Assembly (NCBI RefSeq): GCF_900090315.1
Contig: NZ_FMHZ01000001.1
Span: 1 to 63,719, forward strand
Length of the DNA stretch: 63,719 nt
Origin: Micromonospora citrea
GTDB taxonomy: Bacteria; Actinomycetota; Actinomycetes; Mycobacteriales; Micromonosporaceae
Direction: 5' to 3'
Part shown: one piece after another, positions 10,012 to 17,156 of the stretch
Layout of the letters: the number at the start of each line of letters is the position of its first letter
How positions within the stretch are numbered: position 1 is the first letter of the stretch
Notes under the pieces: generated by a model
The model's input: the letters and a program-made list of their open reading frames with translations, nothing else
Databases searched by the model: none
Told to the model about the DNA's origin: nothing
Translations under genes and position numbers: made by a program

Positions 10012-10580
10012 CACGACACCTCCCCACGGCGGGACCGGACCTGCGCGACCAGCTCCCGGCCCAGCGGGTCGAGGTCGGCCTCGTCGACGTCCACGGCGAG
10101 GCCGTGGCGGCGCTCGTTGACCCACCGCACGACTCGCCGGCCGGCCACCACGGCGGCGACCAGCCCGAGGACGGCGGCGGGGGAGTAGAGCAGCAGGTCC
10201 GGGGCCGCCTCGGCGTGCTCGGCGTAGCGGCGCCCGGCGCTCACGACGAAGGCGGCCGGGCCGGCCACGGTCACGCCGGCGACGGCGACCCACACCGCCC
10301 GGCCGGAGCGGCCCGGCCGGGCGTCGTCCTGGTCGACCGGCTCCACGCGCGGCGCAATCGGCCACCAGCCGTCACGGCCCTGGTGGTCCCACGCGGCCCC
10401 GCAGAACGGACACGCCCAGCCGTCGGCCTGCCGGGTCAGCACCACGTCATCGAGAGGGCACAGCGCCCCGACGTCGTCGAGCCGGAGCGCCGGCGGAACC
10501 GGAAACGCCTCACGCAGCAGGGGGCCGGCCTGCGGCCGGCACGCCGCCACGCGCACGACCGGGGAGTTGGTGGTCGTCAT
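10011..10580 (-). CDS. membrane protein with N-terminal zinc ribbon
   Basis: 189 residues, ATG 10580 overlapping the stop of the GGDEF gene (ATGA). An N-terminal zinc ribbon-like pair (ALCPLDDVVL…WACPFCGAAW) precedes two hydrophobic helices (about 95-115 and 130-150) and a basic C-terminus. No family assigned. The coupled overlaps on both sides suggest stoichiometric expression with the GGDEF protein. Confidence 0.75.
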   Translation of the reverse strand: MTTTNSPVVRVAACRPQAGPLLREAFPVPPALRLDDVGALCPLDDVVLTRQADGWACPFCGAAWDHQGRDGWWPIAPRVEPVDQDDARPGRSGRAVWVAVAGVTVAGPAAFVVSAGRRYAEHAEAAPDLLLYSPAAVLGLVAAVVAGRRVVRWVNERRHGLAVDVDEADLDPLGRELVAQVRSRRGEVS

Positions 10581-11257
10581 GCCGCCACCCCCAGCGCGTG
10601 GGTGAGAGCGGCCAGCTCGCGCAGCCGCACCAGCGGACGCTGCTCCACCTCCGGCAGCTCAGTGAGCACGTTGTGCTCGACCAGGCCGTCACCACCACGC
10701 AGCTTGACTTCGTACGCGGCGGCGTCCGCGGCGGCGAAGGCCCGGCTCCGGTCCTCACCGGCCGTGGCGTGGACCGCACCGACGCTGGCCGTCACCGAAA
10801 CGGCGACGCCGTCGGCGACCTCGATCGGCGCGGCCAAGGCCTGGATGACCTCCGCGCCGAGAATCTGCGCCATCGGTGCCGGCGACGGGCACGCCAGCAC
10901 GAACTCGTCGCCACCGATCCGGGCGACGACCGCGCCGTCGATGCCGTCCAACGGCTCCCGCAGCCGGCGGGCGATCTCCACCAGCAGCCGATCCCCGGCG
11001 GCGTGGCCCCAGGTGTCGTTGACCGGCTTGAACTTGTCCAGGTCGGCCAGGACCAGGTCGTACGACTCGCCGTCCATCTCGTCGAGCGCGGCGGCCAAGC
11101 CCGCCCGGTTCGCCAGGCCAGTCAGCGGATCCGTGGTCGCCTCCCGGCGGGCCTGCGCCAGGCGGCACCGCTGCGACCGAACCGCCCGCGCGGCCCACAC
11201 GTGCCCAGCCACCGACAGCGCCGCAACGGCCGGGAGCAGCACCGTCCGCGCCTTCAC
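10577..11257 (-). CDS. GGDEF-domain protein (probable diguanylate cyclase)
   Basis: 226 residues from GTG 11257, which has GGAGGTGA upstream and overlaps the preceding stop (GTGA). One N-terminal membrane helix (VLLPAVAALSVAGHVWAA), then a full-length GGDEF domain: DPLTGLANR at its start, LDKFKPVNDTWGHAAGD, and an intact GGDEF signature at about residues 115-119 (RIGGDEFVLA). The usual RxxD inhibitory site just before the signature is absent. The expected product is c-di-GMP; relatives can make other dinucleotides. No EAL or HD-GYP phosphodiesterase and no PilZ domain were seen on the molecule. Being inside a DNA-transfer operon is unusual. Confidence 0.88.
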   Translation of the reverse strand: MKARTVLLPAVAALSVAGHVWAARAVRSQRCRLAQARREATTDPLTGLANRAGLAAALDEMDGESYDLVLADLDKFKPVNDTWGHAAGDRLLVEIARRLREPLDGIDGAVVARIGGDEFVLACPSPAPMAQILGAEVIQALAAPIEVADGVAVSVTASVGAVHATAGEDRSRAFAAADAAAYEVKLRGGDGLVEHNVLTELPEVEQRPLVRLRELAALTHALGVAA

Positions 11258-11832
11258 TGGGTCACCTCCGACCCAGTAGCCGCCGCGTACGCCTCGCAGA
11301 TCTCGCGCGAGATCCGACCCCGCTCCTTGACCTCGTAGCCGTTGGCCACGGCCCACTGGCGCATTGCCACCCGCTGGGCGGCGCCCTCGCGGCGATTACG
11401 CGGCGGCGAGTCCGCAGAATCGCGGCGGCCGGCCGCCCGCAGCTCCTGGCGCACCTCGGCGAGCTGGCTCGCCAGCTTCTCCGCAGCCTCGGACAGCTCG
11501 CGGCGTCGCTTCTCAGCGGCCTCGCGCTCCTGGCGCGTCGCCTCCTCCGCCTCGACCCGCCCGGTCAGCTCCTGCACCAGGCCGGTGATCTTCTCGGCGA
11601 GCTTCCGGGTTCGGGCGGCCTCGCTGCCGGCCGCAATTCGCAGCAGCTCCTCCACAGTGCGGCGGACCTGGGCTGGCGTCGGCTCGGCCCCCGTGGTCGG
11701 CGCGACCGGCGCGCCAGGGCCCACGGTGACCCGGATGCCCATCGGCATCCGCTGCGCCGGGGCCGGCGTGCCCTTCGCCGCGCGCACCAGCGCGGCGGTA
11801 CCGTTGGGCGGCGTCATCGTCGTGATGCTCAT
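11254..11832 (-). CDS. Lsr2-type C-terminal DNA-binding domain protein
   Basis: 192 residues, ATG 11832 overlapping the sigma gene stop (ATGA). A central Glu/Arg-rich helix (coiled coil, about 75-140) is followed by a C-terminal module AMRQWAVANGYEVKERGRI…EICEAYAAA that matches the Lsr2 AT-hook-like DNA-binding domain (W-x-R-x-N-G-Y, then R-G-R). True Lsr2 (about 110 aa) silences foreign AT-rich DNA; here the N-terminal dimerisation domain is replaced by a coiled coil. It may silence plasmid genes or regulate the operon it lies in. Confidence 0.75.
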   Translation of the reverse strand: MSITTMTPPNGTAALVRAAKGTPAPAQRMPMGIRVTVGPGAPVAPTTGAEPTPAQVRRTVEELLRIAAGSEAARTRKLAEKITGLVQELTGRVEAEEATRQEREAAEKRRRELSEAAEKLASQLAEVRQELRAAGRRDSADSPPRNRREGAAQRVAMRQWAVANGYEVKERGRISREICEAYAAATGSEVTQ

Positions 11833-12449
11833 GCCGGCATCACCACCGTCACCGGCAGCAGTGCCCGCAGCGCCTTCAGTGCCTTGTACTGCACCGACTT
11901 GATCGCCATCGGGGTCTTGCCCAGCGCCTGCGCGGTCTCCTCGATTGACAGCTCCCGCAGGTACCGCAGTGTGATGCACTGCCGCTGTACCGGGTTGAGC
12001 TGCTCGATCCCGGCGAGCAGGGCCTCACGGGTCAGGGTGTCCACTGCGGCGGCCTCCGGGCCCGGCGCCCGGTCCGCCGGGGCCGCGTCCCGCAACTCCG
12101 CCACCGGCCGCTCACGCCGCTGGTGCGACCGCTGCCAGTTGATCACCAGATTCCGGGCGATCGTGGTCACCCAGGCACCGAAGTCGCCGCCCGGCCGCCG
12201 GAACGAGTTGATGTTGCACAGTGCCCGCAGGAACGTCTCCGAGGTCAGGTCCTCGGCAACCTGCCGGTCCAGGACCCGCCGGTAGATGAGCCGAAACACC
12301 TGGTCGGTGTACCGGTCGTAGACCAGCCCGAACGCTTCCGCGTCACCAGCCTGTGCCCGCGCCACCAGCGCGGTCATCTCGTCGGCCGTCGATGATGTCT
12401 GGGGCTGCCCGGCACGAATTTGGGCAGCACGTACTCTCGTTGCAGGCAT
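11829..12449 (-). CDS. ECF-type RNA polymerase sigma factor
   Basis: 206 residues; ATG 12449 with AGGAGG 7 nt upstream. Region 2 is clear (FGLVYDRYTDQVFRLIYRR, then AEDLTSETFLRAL and FGAWVTTIARNLVINW), as is region 4 (LNPVQRQCITLRYLRELS, HTH …EETAQALGKT…KALKAL). It is the first gene of a coupled operon of about 15 genes that runs through the transfer genes and round the window edge, so it may direct transcription of its own operon. No anti-sigma factor was recognised beside it; the membrane proteins downstream are candidates. Its leader contains the hairpin array at 12478-12599. Confidence 0.9.
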   Translation of the reverse strand: MPATRVRAAQIRAGQPQTSSTADEMTALVARAQAGDAEAFGLVYDRYTDQVFRLIYRRVLDRQVAEDLTSETFLRALCNINSFRRPGGDFGAWVTTIARNLVINWQRSHQRRERPVAELRDAAPADRAPGPEAAAVDTLTREALLAGIEQLNPVQRQCITLRYLRELSIEETAQALGKTPMAIKSVQYKALKALRALLPVTVVMPA

Positions 12450-12477
12450 CTGAGCCTCCTCAGGTAGAGATGCCGTC

Positions 12478-12599
12478 GCCCTGGGGCGTCAACCCGCAGG
12501 GCATTGGTCACAGCGGGTGCGATCCGTTGCGACCATGACCGCGGCGGGTGCGATCCGCCGCGGTCTCTTTTTGGGCCTATGGGTGCGATCCTTTGGCCC
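12478..12599. other. array of four hairpins, three with an identical GTGCGAT loop
   Basis: Hairpin at 12478-12502 (GCCCTG/CAGGGC arms), then three with the same 7-nt loop: 12505-12535 (12-bp stem with two imperfect pairs), 12537-12565 (11 perfect pairs) and 12573-12599 (10 positions, two T-T mismatches). The loops GTGCGAT start at 12517, 12548 and 12583, 31 and 35 nt apart; each is embedded in GGGTGCGATCC. The stems differ in sequence while loops are identical, which points to selection on the loop. It lies in the leader of the sigma gene (minus) and upstream of the GntR gene (plus). Could be a structured RNA or a clt-like DNA site for a TraB-type pump. Confidence 0.7.
12537..12572 (+). terminator. 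intrinsic terminator or attenuator, rightward
   Basis: The 11-bp perfect stem of the second array hairpin (GACCGCGGCGG/CCGCCGCGGTC) is followed immediately by TCTTTTT on the plus strand, a canonical terminator. There is no plus-strand gene upstream to terminate, so it may act as an attenuator ahead of the GntR gene or block read-through from spurious transcription. Confidence 0.6.
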
Positions 12600-12606
12600 T
12601 TGGTTC

Positions 12607-12665
12607 TTGTCTTGGGACAATGTTGACTGTCAGCCCCTCGGCTGTCAACGATAGTCCCAAGACAA
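12607..12665 (+). promoter_or_regulatory. nested palindromic operator/promoter of the GntR gene
   Basis: Outer arms TTGTCTTGGGAC (12607-12618) and GTCCCAAGACAA (12654-12665) are perfect inverted repeats; inner arms GTTGAC (12622-12627) and GTCAAC (12644-12649) are also perfect. TTGACT at 12623 followed 18 nt later by AACGAT could be -35/-10 elements. Located 22 nt before the GntR start, it is the obvious autoregulatory site. Confidence 0.65.
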
Positions 12666-12687
12666 TTCTTGAAGATGAGGAGACGCG

Positions 12688-13515
12688 GTGGCCGTACACT
12701 CGCGCTACCTGGACATAGCGGCCAAGATCCGCGATCGGATCCTGGCCAACGAGTGGAAGCCCGGTTCCAAGCTGCCGCGCCTCGACGACTTTGCCGCCGA
12801 GTACGCAGCAAACCGGGACACCATTGGGAGAGCCATCGGTGCACTGGAGGCCGAAGGCTACGTCTGGGCGATCCAAGGCCGAGGGATCATCGTCCGTCAC
12901 GGGACGATCCGCCCTCGTCGCCCTCGTGGGAACCTGGTGAAGCGAAACACCGTCGCGCCTGGGTACTCGTTCCCCTCGGCCTCCAGCCAGGAGGTCTGGA
13001 AGCACCACATCCCGCCCGTGGCAACCTTCGAGCCGGTGACCGATTCCCGGATCGCCAAGCTGCTTGGTATCCCGCAGGGGACCGAGGTGCTACGGCGTTT
13101 TCGGGTCACCGGGCCAGAGTCGGAGCCCCCCTTCCAGATCAACATCTCCTGGATCCATCCTCGGGTGGCCGATATCCCAGGGGTTGCCTCACAGGCGCCA
13201 GGGCCGGGGGACTGGCTTTACCGGATCGAGCGAGCTGGCCACTGGCCGCTGAGTTGGATGGAGATCCACAGGGCCCGGATGCCCAGCAAGGACGAGGCAG
13301 CACTACTCGAGATCCCGACCAGCCTCCCGGTCTTGGAAATCGTTCGCGTCGGCACATCCGGAGCAGACGGTCAGCCCGTCGAGGTGACGGAGTACGTCGT
13401 TGCCAGTGACCGTGTCGAGACGATCCACGTTCTGCATCGAGATGATTCAGCACAGAATCCTTGGCCTGACGAGGGTAAAGATGCACCCCACGGCGACGGC
13501 GGCGGTGCTGCATGA
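12688..13515 (+). CDS. GntR/HutC-family transcriptional regulator
   Basis: 275 residues from GTG 12688 with GAGGAGACG upstream. N-terminal winged HTH (LPRLDDFAAEYAANRDTIGR, then EAEGYVWAIQGRGIIVR) and a C-terminal UTRA-type ligand domain (TEVLRRFRVTG…FQINISWIHP…). KorSA and TraR regulators of actinomycete plasmids belong to this family and repress tra genes; the nested palindrome just upstream suggests autoregulation. It is coupled by ATGA to a PP2C phosphatase gene. Confidence 0.88.
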   Translation: MAVHSRYLDIAAKIRDRILANEWKPGSKLPRLDDFAAEYAANRDTIGRAIGALEAEGYVWAIQGRGIIVRHGTIRPRRPRGNLVKRNTVAPGYSFPSASSQEVWKHHIPPVATFEPVTDSRIAKLLGIPQGTEVLRRFRVTGPESEPPFQINISWIHPRVADIPGVASQAPGPGDWLYRIERAGHWPLSWMEIHRARMPSKDEAALLEIPTSLPVLEIVRVGTSGADGQPVEVTEYVVASDRVETIHVLHRDDSAQNPWPDEGKDAPHGDGGGAA

Positions 13516-14249
13516 CGCCGCCCCTCCGCATCGAGCGAGCAGGTGGGTCGCACGTCGGCTACGTCCGACAGCGCAACGAAGATTCGATCTACTTGGGACG
13601 CTCTCTGATCGCCGTAGCTGATGGGCTCGGGGGGCACGTCGCCGGCGACGTAGCCAGCTCGACGGTGATCGAGGCCATGCGGCAGTACGACCGGGAAGTC
13701 GATCCGAGCCTTCTTGCAGCCACACTCGGGCAGGCCGTCAATGCCGCCAACAACGCTCTCCGAGAACGGATCACGTCCGATGCCGAGCTAGCAGGTATGG
13801 GGACCACCCTGGTCGCCATGCTGATCAACGGCCAGACTGCCGCGCTGGCCAACATCGGCGATTCGCGGGCCTACCGACTTCACAGGCTGGCCACACAGGG
13901 TGGCCTCACCACGCAAGTCACGGAAGATCACGTCTACGGCCGCCTGGTCTCCGACGCCGCAGATGTGCCTAACCTCCCCGAAAGGCTGGCACGCTTCCTG
14001 GACGGAAGACCCGACGGCCGCTCGCCAGACATCACCTTGTTGGCCTTGAACCCGGGCGACCGGTTTCTGCTGTGCTCCGATGGGCTCAGTTCGTACGTGC
14101 CGGAGCACCTGCTACACGCCGCACTGGCAAACGCCTCAACGCCGACACAGACGGTTGATCGCCTGATCGCGGCGGCTCTCGACCACGGCGGCCCAGACAA
14201 CGTCACCGTCGCTGTCATCGATGTCCAGGAGGGCACAGGATCCGACTGA
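13512..14249 (+). CDS. PP2C-family serine/threonine protein phosphatase
   Basis: 245 residues, ATG overlapping the GntR stop. Family motifs: GYVRQRNEDS near residue 16, ADGLGGHVAGD near 36-46 (metal-binding Asp), GMGTTLVA, NIGDSRAYRL, LCSDGLSSYV and a C-terminal GGPDNVTVAVI. All metal-ligand aspartates expected of PP2C are visible. Close to usual PstP/PphA catalytic length without a membrane tail. No kinase gene is seen on the molecule, so it presumably acts on host phosphoproteins or reverses a host kinase signal. Confidence 0.9.
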   Translation: MTPPLRIERAGGSHVGYVRQRNEDSIYLGRSLIAVADGLGGHVAGDVASSTVIEAMRQYDREVDPSLLAATLGQAVNAANNALRERITSDAELAGMGTTLVAMLINGQTAALANIGDSRAYRLHRLATQGGLTTQVTEDHVYGRLVSDAADVPNLPERLARFLDGRPDGRSPDITLLALNPGDRFLLCSDGLSSYVPEHLLHAALANASTPTQTVDRLIAAALDHGGPDNVTVAVIDVQEGTGSD

Positions 14250-14345
14250 GCGTCGGGCGGCCCGCATGTGGCCTGGGTGGATTCGGCCGCCTGAATGACG
14301 GTGGTTGGGCCAGGCGCGGGGTCGCGGCCCTGATCACGACCGGCC

Positions 14346-14843
14346 TCAGTCTTCGATGCCAGCGAGGGAGAACAGGTCGAGCTGCTCGCCGGGGTCGGTT
14401 GGCCGGCACGCTGCCCACACGGCCTCGCCGGCGCGGGAGCAGGAGTCGACGACGTCAGTCCAGCCGATGCCCCGGAATCCACCCGGGTGGTCGCGCCAGG
14501 CGATGACGGCCTGCTCGCAGCGGCGGATCAGGTCGTCGGTAACCCGGTCGCTGTCGAGAACGGTGCCCAGGTCGGTCCAGGTCAGCCGCAACGGCCGGTG
14601 GAGGTTGCCGTCGTTGATCTCGATGCGTGTCCGGTCGAGCCGGAGCAACCGGCCGGCGGGCAGCGTCTGCCCCTCGTACTCCGGGGCAAGCCGTCGGGCG
14701 TCTCGGGTGCGCCAGTAGGTCAGCGGGTGGATGGCGTGGCCGCGTGCGGTGGCCCCGACGGCCCAAGCCAGCAGCGGGCGGTGGGTGGCCGAGGTGGCGG
14801 TGGCGAGGATGGTGCGGGCGTCGAACCGGTGGCTGGTGCTCAT
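14346..14843 (-). CDS. hypothetical protein, 165 aa
   Basis: ATG 14843, preceded by a purine run AGGGGGA. Soluble protein with tryptophan-rich segments (TYWRTRDARRLAPEYEG; VIAWRDHPGGFRGIGW) and an acidic C-terminus. It ends a three-gene minus-strand set (16281 to 14346) of accessory proteins. Not recognised. Confidence 0.7.
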   Translation of the reverse strand: MSTSHRFDARTILATATSATHRPLLAWAVGATARGHAIHPLTYWRTRDARRLAPEYEGQTLPAGRLLRLDRTRIEINDGNLHRPLRLTWTDLGTVLDSDRVTDDLIRRCEQAVIAWRDHPGGFRGIGWTDVVDSCSRAGEAVWAACRPTDPGEQLDLFSLAGIED

Positions 14844-14918
14844 GGTGGTCCCCCTGTCGTGTGCTGGTCGGGCGGCGGGTCCGCACCCGGGCCCGTGGCG
14901 GCCCGGGTGCGGGAGGTG

Positions 14919-15764
14919 TCAGCCGTGGTCCTGGTCGACGTCGACGACGTCGGGCAGGCGGGTCCAGCCGGTGGGGGTCCAGATCTGCCAGTGCTGGCCG
15001 GGGCCGGCGGGAAAGTCGCGGTGCAGGGCGCGGGCTACCGCGCGGTGCCAGGCGGTGTCGGTGGTCATCGGCGCGGTGGCGCTGGCGTAGGTGATCGGGT
15101 ACGGGGCCCCGACGGGCTGGCTGTCGCCGTCGAGGGTGTGCTGCATGAGCCGAACCGGGGTGCGGGAGGCGGCCAGCCGCTCGGCGATGTCCGCCGCGGT
15201 GACGTGCTCACGGACCAGCTCGGCCAGCACGTCGGCGACGGTGGCGGCCTCGCCGGTGAACAGCCGGGCCCCAGCGGCGTACTCGTCGAGGTCCCTACCG
15301 CCGAAGTGGGGGTTCACCGGCCGGTAGGTGGCAGTTCGGTGCGGGCGGTGCGGGTGAGTGGTGATCCAACCGAGGAAGCGGTCGCCGAGGTACAGCCCGT
15401 GCTGCTCCGCGCGGTCGGGACCGGGCTGGGTGAGGCCGTCGACTCGAAGCTGGGTGTGCGGCACGGTGAGGCCGGTGTGCGGCAGGGTCACCGGTCCGCT
15501 GGTCGCCGCGATCACCCTGGCGTTGATCCAGGCCACACGAACCGGGTTCGCCTTCACGCAGGTGCGGCAGTCGATCGGCACGGTAACGGCGGCGCCGGCT
15601 GCGACGGTGTCGCCTCGGGTGCCGGCGCCGCACGAGCTGGAGATGTAGCGGGGCTCGCCGGCCGGGCCCTTGATGCTGCTCAGGTTGCCGAGGTGCACGG
15701 CGCGGCCTCGGCCGACGCGAACCGGTGCGAGCTGGGCGGGCCTGGTGTGGGTGGTGCTGGTCAT
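14919..15764 (-). CDS. hypothetical zinc-motif protein, 281 aa
   Basis: ATG 15764 with CGGAGGGATC upstream; the much longer frame to 16925 is a shadow of its neighbour. A single zinc-knuckle-like pair occurs near residues 45-75 (ISSSCGAG…IDCRTCVKA). A second part contains RHxxH-like histidines and EHGLYLGDRFLGWITTH-type strands (visible as YLGDRFLGWITTHPH). No family recognised. Confidence 0.7.
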   Translation of the reverse strand: MTSTTHTRPAQLAPVRVGRGRAVHLGNLSSIKGPAGEPRYISSSCGAGTRGDTVAAGAAVTVPIDCRTCVKANPVRVAWINARVIAATSGPVTLPHTGLTVPHTQLRVDGLTQPGPDRAEQHGLYLGDRFLGWITTHPHRPHRTATYRPVNPHFGGRDLDEYAAGARLFTGEAATVADVLAELVREHVTAADIAERLAASRTPVRLMQHTLDGDSQPVGAPYPITYASATAPMTTDTAWHRAVARALHRDFPAGPGQHWQIWTPTGWTRLPDVVDVDQDHG

Positions 15765-15843
15765 GGTCTCGATCCCTCCGATGTGCTGACTGGGGTTGGT
15801 GGGGAGCCGGGCCGGCCCCTCGGTGGGCCGGCCCGGCCGGGTG

Positions 15844-16281
15844 TCAGCAGTCGCTGGGGTCGGGGTCGTTGCCGTCGTACTGGTCGGCCGCGCCGTAAAG
15901 CGAGACCGCGATCTCGGCGAGCTGGGCGAAGAGGCCGTGCCGGTAGACCACCTGGTTGTGGATCGCCTCGGCCTGCGGCCCCCACTGGCCGACCAGGTAG
16001 TCGGCCAGCGCTTGCCGGGACTCGTCGGCGAGGGCCTGCGCCTGGTCGTTGCCGACCAGGTCGATGGCGGCGGCGAAGATGGCGCCGGCGATGTCGTATC
16101 CGACCCCGGCCGGGTGGTTGCGCACCCGATGGTTGGCGGCCCGCAGGATGACCGCCGGACCGAACTCGCCGGTCTCGAACGGGCACAGCGGGTGGCACGG
16201 GTCGGAGAGGTGGGCGCTGCATCCAACGCACTCGTCCTGGTGGTTGATCTCCCGCGCCGAGATCGTCGTATCCTGGGACAT
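15844..16281 (-). CDS. hypothetical protein with N-terminal Cys/His cluster, 145 aa
   Basis: ATG 16281 with AAGGGAG upstream. An N-terminal ECVGC…DPCHPLCPF cluster looks like a zinc site; the rest is helical (GAIFAAAIDLVGNDQAQALA). First gene of a minus-strand trio; its promoter shares the divergent region with the 17-bp inverted repeat at 16372-16419. Confidence 0.7.
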   Translation of the reverse strand: MSQDTTISAREINHQDECVGCSAHLSDPCHPLCPFETGEFGPAVILRAANHRVRNHPAGVGYDIAGAIFAAAIDLVGNDQAQALADESRQALADYLVGQWGPQAEAIHNQVVYRHGLFAQLAEIAVSLYGAADQYDGNDPDPSDC

Positions 16282-16371
16282 GGAACTCCCTTTCGCAGAG
16301 GGCTGTTCTTCCTGGCCCGGCCGGGTGTTGCCTCACCCGCCGGGCCGTTCCTTGCCCCTCTATCGTACAGG

Positions 16372-16419
16372 AAAAGGTACAGAAAAAGCTGTCTCCGAGG
16401 GCCTTTTTCTGTACCTTTT
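16372..16419. promoter_or_regulatory. 17-bp perfect inverted repeat in a divergent promoter region
   Basis: AAAAGGTACAGAAAAAG (16372-16388) is matched by its exact complement at 16403-16419 with a 14-nt spacer. A third GTACAG lies at 16365-16370. The block is strikingly AT-rich for this molecule and separates two divergent genes, so it is a likely operator plus promoter for both. Confidence 0.6.
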
Positions 16420-16436
16420 TGCCGTACGCTGGGGGC

Positions 16437-16709
16437 ATGAGCAGCGAGTCTGAGATGCGCCGGCCTGAGGTGTCGGCGGGGATGGCGGCGGCCCGGGACC
16501 GAGGTGTGCGGTTGGGTCGGCCGCCGGCGCCGGTGCCGCCCTCGGCCGTCCGGGCGGCGAAACTGCGTGGGGAAGGGCTGTCGCTGGCCGCGATCGCCGA
16601 GAGGCTGAACGCCGAGCAGGTGCCGACACCGTCGGGCAAGGGGACGTGGGCCAAGAGCAGCGTCAAGTACGTGCTCGACCGGCACGACGCGGCTCAGGAG
16701 CCGACGTAG
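16437..16709 (+). CDS. solitary serine-recombinase-like DNA-binding protein, 90 aa
   Basis: ATG at 16437, preceded by GGGGGC; 90 residues. The core LGRPPAPVPPSAVRAAKLRGEGLSLAAIAERLNAEQVPTP split here as LGRPPAPVPPSAV and GLSLAAIAERLNAEQVPTP resembles the C-terminal DNA-binding part of resolvase-family serine recombinases (GRP linker, HTH, then W-x-x-SSVKYVL). There is no catalytic domain, so it is either a truncated recombinase or a stand-alone regulator. The inverted repeat 18 nt upstream is a plausible target. Confidence 0.65.
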   Translation: MSSESEMRRPEVSAGMAAARDRGVRLGRPPAPVPPSAVRAAKLRGEGLSLAAIAERLNAEQVPTPSGKGTWAKSSVKYVLDRHDAAQEPT

Positions 16710-16745
16710 GCCCTTGAGGACGCGGGTTGCAGGCTTGCCCGCGCA

Positions 16746-16942
16746 CGGTGCCGGGGGTGGGGTGGGATCTCCTCGTGTCGGCCGATCTCCGATCGACCGG
16801 GCCGGCTCCGGGACGGCCAGGCTCGGCGCAGCCGACCGCGAAGCGGCTTGGCCTGGTCGTCTTGGAGCCGGTCTGGTAGCCCTCTGGGCGGCCGGCGCGA
16901 GGAGATCCCACCCCAGGGTGACCACTCACCCACCTGGCACCG
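16746..16942. repeat. giant imperfect hairpin in a gene-free stretch
   Basis: The gene-free stretch 16710-17156 contains a long inverted repeat. Perfect 17-bp arms at 16759-16775 and 16898-16914 (GGGGTGGGATCTCCTCG and complement) enclose further matching blocks: ACCGGGCCGGCTCC with GGAGCCGGTCTGGT (two G·U pairs), and ACGGCCAGGC with GCCTGGTCGT (one G·U). CGGTGCC at 16746 and GGCACCG at 16936 add an outer helix with a bulge. The wobbles fit a plus-strand RNA, but a DNA role (origin, remnant mobile element) is equally possible. Nothing else seen in the stretch. Confidence 0.6.
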
Positions 16943-17156
16943 GCGGTCGTTCCCCGGGCATCTCCGAGAGAGGCCCCGCCGGAGGCGTCGATATTGGAGA
17001 GCCCGACCACGACGGGCCGGGCGGCTGGCGCCTCCTGGACCGGGTCGCTACCCCTGGCCGTAATTCCGCGGCATCAGCTCCGCCGCGTAGAACCCAAGGT
17101 CACCCGGGCTTACCGGACCACCCCGTCCCTGGACGGACAGAAAGCGCACGCCGGGC

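Noticed and set aside
14487..16151. 554-codon plus-strand open frame
   Set aside because: Covers the opposite strand of three better supported small genes; low-complexity Gly/Val/Arg composition.
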